DNA of 64,000 bases, taken from NCBI GenBank assembly GCA_964036295.1, contig OZ038467.1, positions 6,007,001 through 6,071,000 of the forward strand, read 5' to 3'. A model generated the notes under the pieces. That model was not told the DNA's origin. It worked only from the letters and a program-made list of their open reading frames with translations, and did no database searches. A program made the translations under genes and the position numbers. The DNA is from Plumapathes pennacea. Taxonomy: Eukaryota; Cnidaria; Anthozoa; Antipatharia; Myriopathidae. Positions 58,946 to 64,000 of this stretch are shown in pieces. How positions within the stretch are numbered: the stretch's first letter is position 1; each line of letters starts with the position of its first letter.

Positions 58946-61900
58946 ATGAAATACTCAATATATATCCAAATTTTCCTATTATCTACCTACTTACTGGTAA
59001 GGAAACTTCTCTTGAGTGATTTAAAATCTCTTTCGTGGTTTATCAGACTGAACTATGTAATAACTATCCCTTGTATTTTCTTTTCGTGCAGTTTCCTGTT
59101 TCGTGCAAACAACTTCAAGTTCGTCCGGAAGGTAAAGCATTTTCTTCATAGCTATTCTTGCTATATTTCTCTCTGTTTTCTCGCTGTATTTTTCTCGTTT
59201 TTTCTTTTTTTTTTTTTTTTCTTTTTTTTTTCTTTGTCTCTTTTCTTTTTTAATCCTTTTCTATCTTTCCCTCTTTTCATCAGTCTTAAATCGTGTCTGA
59301 CTGCTTCGTATTTCTTGGGTTCCATACATATATTGGAAAGACCACCTTTTTTAGATACTCCGAGATTAATATCCCTCTACGGTCGCGGTGTTTTACATCT
59401 TAATTCTATTTATAATTGCACGTTTTCCAAAAGAAACAGTGGTAAATATGAAGGGCAGACGCCGGTTAAAGAGAAATGTTTAACTGCACTCATCAAGAGA
59501 TTCATAGTTGCACCGGTTTGATCCTAGCCATCAAACGTCATTACCTCTTCTAGCTGCGAATCGCCTCGCATTTCTTACCAAACCTTCACAAATTCTCTTT
59601 CGTAATATTGCTTTATTCTCTTTTTTATGATGGAACCAAAGTTTTGCAAATTCTTATGTTTTATCCAGCAAAAAATTGGAAAGGAAAATTCCAGAAAATT
59701 AATAATTAAAGACTTTCCGAGGGTGAAGTTCACCCAACTCTGAACGTGTGAATAATTAACACAGTTTGTAGAAATAACGTGATGATGTGGCGACCAATTA
59801 GCTTAGGTTACATTGATGGACATGCTGAGTCAACAAAATTGTCAACAGATATTTGTTCCACGGGGTGGGGGGTGGGGAGGGGGTTAACAAGAATATTCTG
59901 AATTGTAACTTTATGAGAAGTGGTAAGAATGGGGAGTGGGCGGGGAGGGGGGGGGGGGGGGGGTGCGGCTTCTATGAAGCGGTGGTATTTATCTCTGCTT
60001 TTTGCTATTACAGACTACATTGGCTGCTATGAAGTGTCAGAAGAAAACCGCGTGTTCATCTCCAGTCCTGGTGACTATGATCGCACAGATGTGAGCCCAC
60101 TGGACTGTCTTCAGCAGTGCGGCAAGAAATACACGTATGCCGCACTGCAGGATGGGAACATCTGCTTGTGCGCCGACTCCCTGCCAACATCCGGGAAAGT
60201 GGACGACTCGGAGTGTAGCAAGTCCTGCCCAGGCTCCGACAAATGGCCCGAAGAAGACAAGGACTTGAAGTGCGGCGGCGAGTTAAAGAACAGCATCTAC
60301 TCCGCCACGGACCGAATTCTGGGATTCAAAATCGAGAATAGTGCAACGCTTCCTCTTCTGGAGCCAGTCACGTTGTCCGGGAGTCTAGTTAACGGGAGAA
60401 ACGCGACGTTCGGGTTTGATTTGGGTGATGGTACTGTGAAAGAAATGTCCTCCTCGGAGCCGCGAGTTCGCCATATCTATGACCAGCCCGGCTCTTATAA
60501 GGTATCGTTTCAAGCCTCAAATCTCATCACGGGTGATGTGTCCACGTCGAAGGTGCTCAAGGTGGACGACCCGCCAAGCGACGGCGTTCAGCTCTTGTGT
60601 TCAGCGGCTGCTGTTGTTGGAGAGATTGTCGAGTGCAATGGAACGCTGACCAGGGGCTCAAGAGTGAATTCTACTTTTCAGCTTGATGACGGAACTAACG
60701 ACACTTTTTCTCTCAGTAAGTCGCTTTGAGATACTACTATTAATGAGCTTCATTATCATATATAAAGGTCTGTATGTAAACTACATAAGTCTGCATGAGT
60801 CTGGACCATTCTCACCAAACCATTGTGTTCGCTCTACGAGAGCGCCGAGCAGCAACATGATGTATGGAAAAAGCATCCTGTTCAACTGAGAACTAGTTTG
60901 TAATATGGTTCTTCAGTTTTCATACTCATGCCCTTTTTGTTTTTGTCATTTTAGGCGCAAGATATTACAACGCCGGGCCCAACATCCCTCGAGACAACGT
61001 TACCATGCATACACCTCCTGTAGATTTACAAGGAACGGTCGTCATGCAGGCGTACGAGTTCAAACACCCCGGCAGAATCACGCACTGGGAATTTGAATGC
61101 GACCAAACTGGAGAAGTGAAGTTGCAGGTAAACGGGCTCTCTCAACCACAGCCCTTTGGGCGCTGAAATTGTCGATCCATCATTTTTAGGGTCCGCTTTA
61201 AAAACCAAATGAACAATTGAACAAAAAAGAACTTAGTGGTATAGTAGGGTGTAGTTTCTATTCAGTCAATACTATATCACATAATTGTTTTTGTTCTCGT
61301 ATGCATGTCCTAAAAACATAGTAAACATGGACAATCAATTTAGTGTTTTTTGTTTTCTTGCAACCTTAAAGTCGACATATTTTTTAAATTGAATAAAGGC
61401 GATCAAAATGTCTTAGACAACTCTAGAACTTGCATTTCTTCTTCGTTTTCTTCAGGTGTTTAGACCGGTCTGTTCAAACGGTGAGAGCTACTGCCAGCCA
61501 AAAAAGTCCTGCGTCCCTTCAAATCAGGCTTGTCCTCCATCCACTCAACATTTGTGCCCGGTATCCCAGACTTTCTGCTTGTTCCGGGGGCACTGTTTAG
61601 AGAACTCCACAGTGGCAAACTGTCCCTCCCTGGATCCCTACCACACGACAGTACCCCGAGCAGACTACGAACTTCTATGGGAAAATCGGGTTAATATCGC
61701 CGTTCTCGGCCATCACATAGAGCGTATTTCATTGGCCGATCAACCTGTCGTACATACCGGCGACGTGCTCGGGTGGACATCGGCAGGAGGCAAGCTTGCA
61801 TTCCAAGAGATTGACATCGAAAAGGGCGCCACTTTCGAGTATGGTTTGGTGCAGAGTGTTGGAGACATACTGCGCAGGTCCGATAATCCCATCAAGTACC

Positions 61901-64000
61901 ACAAGCATTTTATCATGAGTGCGCATTACGCGCATGCGACTTCGTTTTCCATCCGGCGTTGGTACCAGACCCCGGGCCATAGGTTCATCACGTCCAACGT
62001 CATGGATACTGTCCTGGTAACCATCGACCGTCCAATCACAGATGTGCACATGGTGTACACCACAATCATCCTGACGGACAAACCGTTTGTCTTCTCAGTG
62101 CCGCCACATCCGGGAACCAATACAACTTACTTGTGGGATTTCGGTGATGGCCGCTCGCTCCGAAGCCAGGAGAGCTCCGTTTCTTACACTTATCAACATT
62201 CAAGCAAGTTCGTTGTCACGCTGACGGCGTCAAACTCGGTCAGTCGTGTGGTGACAACAGGAAAGATCTCCGTGTTCCATTCGATCGAGGGGCTTGGTTT
62301 CAGCGGGCCCATACAAGCCAAGGCACTAGGCGAGGAGACGCTCATCGAATGGAAAACGCTACGTGGGACCAATCTCACCTACGTCGTTGATTTTGGTGAC
62401 GGAAGTCAGCGCTTTCAAATTGCCACTACCGGATCACACAGCCGGACTGGAACTACCAAACACACGTACAGCGCAGTTGGCAATTACACGGTGACTCTGT
62501 TTGCTTTTAACCCCGTCGGGCCGAACATTTCCGTCACTTCCCACGCTGTTGTCGAGATTCCCGTGGAAGGGCTGACGTTTTCAGTGCCCCTACCTCACGT
62601 GACCAGCAACGTGTATTTGGCGACTGGTGATCATATGACTTTCACGCGCTTTGTATCCAGAGGAACAAACGTTGAATGTGCGTTTGACTTTCGCGATGGC
62701 TCTGCACCGATCATAACTTCGGAAGAAAGTGTTTCTCATCAATACGTTCAGCCAGGAACGTACCACGCAAACGTGTCGTGTTTCAACTCTGTCAATTTGG
62801 TCCATCGGCTTCTCAATGCCACCGTAGTTGTACAAGACTTAAAGGAGATCACAGGTCTCACGTTGAGCGCCAATGCCACTGTTAATGGCTCTGAATCTCG
62901 AATGATGTTGCACATGACTTCCGGTACCACGTTTTTCTGTTCTTGGAATTTTGGTGACGGTAGTGAGATAACAAAAACAGACTTCTCCCAACTTGGTCAG
63001 GCGATGTTCCACACATTTCCCGCCGTTAACACTTATAACGTTTCTGTTACCTGCAAGAATAGTTTAGGCTCTAAGCATGCGCAAACCGCAGTCCCACTGG
63101 ACATTCCCATCGCGGGCGTGGGTATGACGGGCAGTAAGCACTACATCCGGGTAGGTGAGAATCTAGCTGTCTACGTCACCGTAGCCAAGGGGTCTCGGCT
63201 GAACTATTTGTGGAACTACGGTGATGGCCAGACTGGTAATGCCTTCCGTTCACTGGCTGAACCCAAGACACCATTAGAAAGCGCGCATGCGTACTCGAGA
63301 GATGGACAATTTGCTGTCTCGGTCACAGTCTCCAACTCGCTCGGCAGTGTTTCCCAGGCCCTGTCCGAGCACGTTGAGGTGGAATACCCTGCGGTGAACA
63401 TCTCCCTGGTGTCAGATGGACTTGTCAGTGTACGAAAGGGCAATCTTACGTTCAGTTTGAATCTGCCTGCTGGCATCAACCCGCCCTCGAACGCGCTTTG
63501 CGTTTGGGATTTTGGCGATGGCAACTCTGCATCAAATACTCCTGAGCCGCTACGACTGTCTTTTCTCCAGCCTCACACAAAGATGCACAAATTCCTACAA
63601 GAGGGAGATTTTGTGACCACCGTCAACATCTCCAACCATGTCAGTAGTATGGTGCTCACGACGTCAGTTATCGTTCAAAAACTCATACAGGTTCAACTTT
63701 CCGCGGGGAGATTAGTTGAAGATGCCTACGAGCACGGCTTTGGGCCGAACAGGGATTACTTCAAACAGAACGAAGTGGTCATGCTCAACGTTTCATCCCA
63801 ACCTAACGACCTCAAGTATGTTTGGGATTTCGGAGATGACTCAGCCCAACAGTCCACCTTTGGGCCTTCAGTTCAGCACGTGTATCGCCTGCCTGACACT
63901 TACACCTTGCGAGTTGTTATCCACAACAAATTAGCGGTACTGAACACATCTCACCAAATCGTTGTCCAGAAGCCACCAGGACCGATTACGATAAACTGCA
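58946..64000 (+). CDS. Polycystin-1-like receptor, N-terminal part (5 exons visible, continues past the edge)
   Basis: Exons are 58946-58996, 59092-59131, 60014-60715, 60955-61127 and 61456 to beyond 64000, joined with GT-AG introns in phase; about 1170 residues are visible. Exon 1 is a signal peptide (MKYSIYIQIFLLSTYLL). From about residue 31 there is a WSC domain (YIGCYEV, DCLQQCG, YAALQDGNICLCA, CSKSCPG, CGG), which binds carbohydrate in other proteins. PKD repeats follow, with core motifs DLGDG (near 60418), DFGDG (62140), DFGDG (62390), DFRDG (62687), NFGDG (62946), NYGDG (63214), DFGDG (63508) and DFGDD (63825). A cysteine-rich stretch lies near 61470-61620. WSC plus a PKD array is the layout of polycystin-1, a ciliary/membrane mechanosensory receptor. 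The leucine-rich repeats of vertebrate PKD1 are absent; REJ, GPS, PLAT and membrane parts would lie outside the window. Confidence 0.85.
59947..59963. repeat. Poly-G tract in polycystin-like intron 2
   Basis: 17 G residues lie about 50 nt before the exon 3 acceptor. Read through, they give an artificial glycine run in front of the WSC domain. Confidence 0.9.

Noticed and set aside
58997..59521. Continuation of the polycystin signal-peptide frame to 59521
   Set aside because: It reads through a good GTAAGG donor into a phenylalanine-rich T-tract; the in-phase microexon at 59092-59131 explains the gene better.
59920..60013. MVRMGSGRGGGG start for the WSC-containing exon
   Set aside because: The glycines come from an intronic poly-G tract; TTGCTATTACAG|AC is a clear acceptor in phase with exon 2.

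Overview
The window is eukaryotic nuclear DNA, most likely from an anthozoan cnidarian (stony coral or sea anemone). Genes are split into many short exons with GT-AG introns. Their products are metazoan: a PDGF/VEGF-like ligand, a regulatory carboxypeptidase, the remodeller ALC1/CHD1L, an opsin and a polycystin-1-like receptor. Starts often read ATGGCGGA, and the space between genes is packed with short terminal-inverted-repeat elements, poly-G tracts, Penelope, gypsy and Helitron sequences. I cannot name the species.

Layout. 1-1300: mosaic of dispersed repeats. 1303-9363: two truncated Penelope-like elements in inverted orientation; the junction is split by a nearly intact Ty3/gypsy element (2637-7128) and the right copy by a Helitron-like insertion (7619-9123). 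9408-12572: no gene recognised, simple repeats only. 12573-15453 (minus): five-exon PDGF/VEGF-like gene with a predicted C-terminal membrane anchor and one homopolymer frameshift. 15454-25564: repeats, including a 1.3 kb terminal-inverted-repeat transposon at 18610-19926. 25565-29202 (minus): four-exon membrane-anchored M14 carboxypeptidase with all catalytic residues. 30533-57654 (plus): a 33-exon CHD1L gene encoding 1036 residues, in which the SNF2 ATPase and macro domain are followed by a C-terminal BRCT domain. A two-exon opsin lies antisense in its intron 21 (43023-44240), and its introns hold more than a dozen miniature elements. 58946-64000 (plus, running off the edge): start of a polycystin-1-like gene with signal peptide, WSC domain and at least eight PKD repeats.

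The genes are functionally unrelated neighbours, not an operon. The carboxypeptidase and CHD1L are divergent, with about 1.3 kb between their start codons. Exon boundaries were worked out by hand from splice signals, reading phase and family similarity. The CHD1L exon lengths sum to 3111 nt, an exact multiple of three, and the other genes also keep phase across every junction, except at the noted VEGF-like frameshift. The most unusual points are the CHD1L-macro-BRCT architecture, the opsin nested in its intron, the membrane-anchored VEGF-like protein with a degenerate cystine knot, and the multiply nested mobile-element block at 1.3-9.4 kb.
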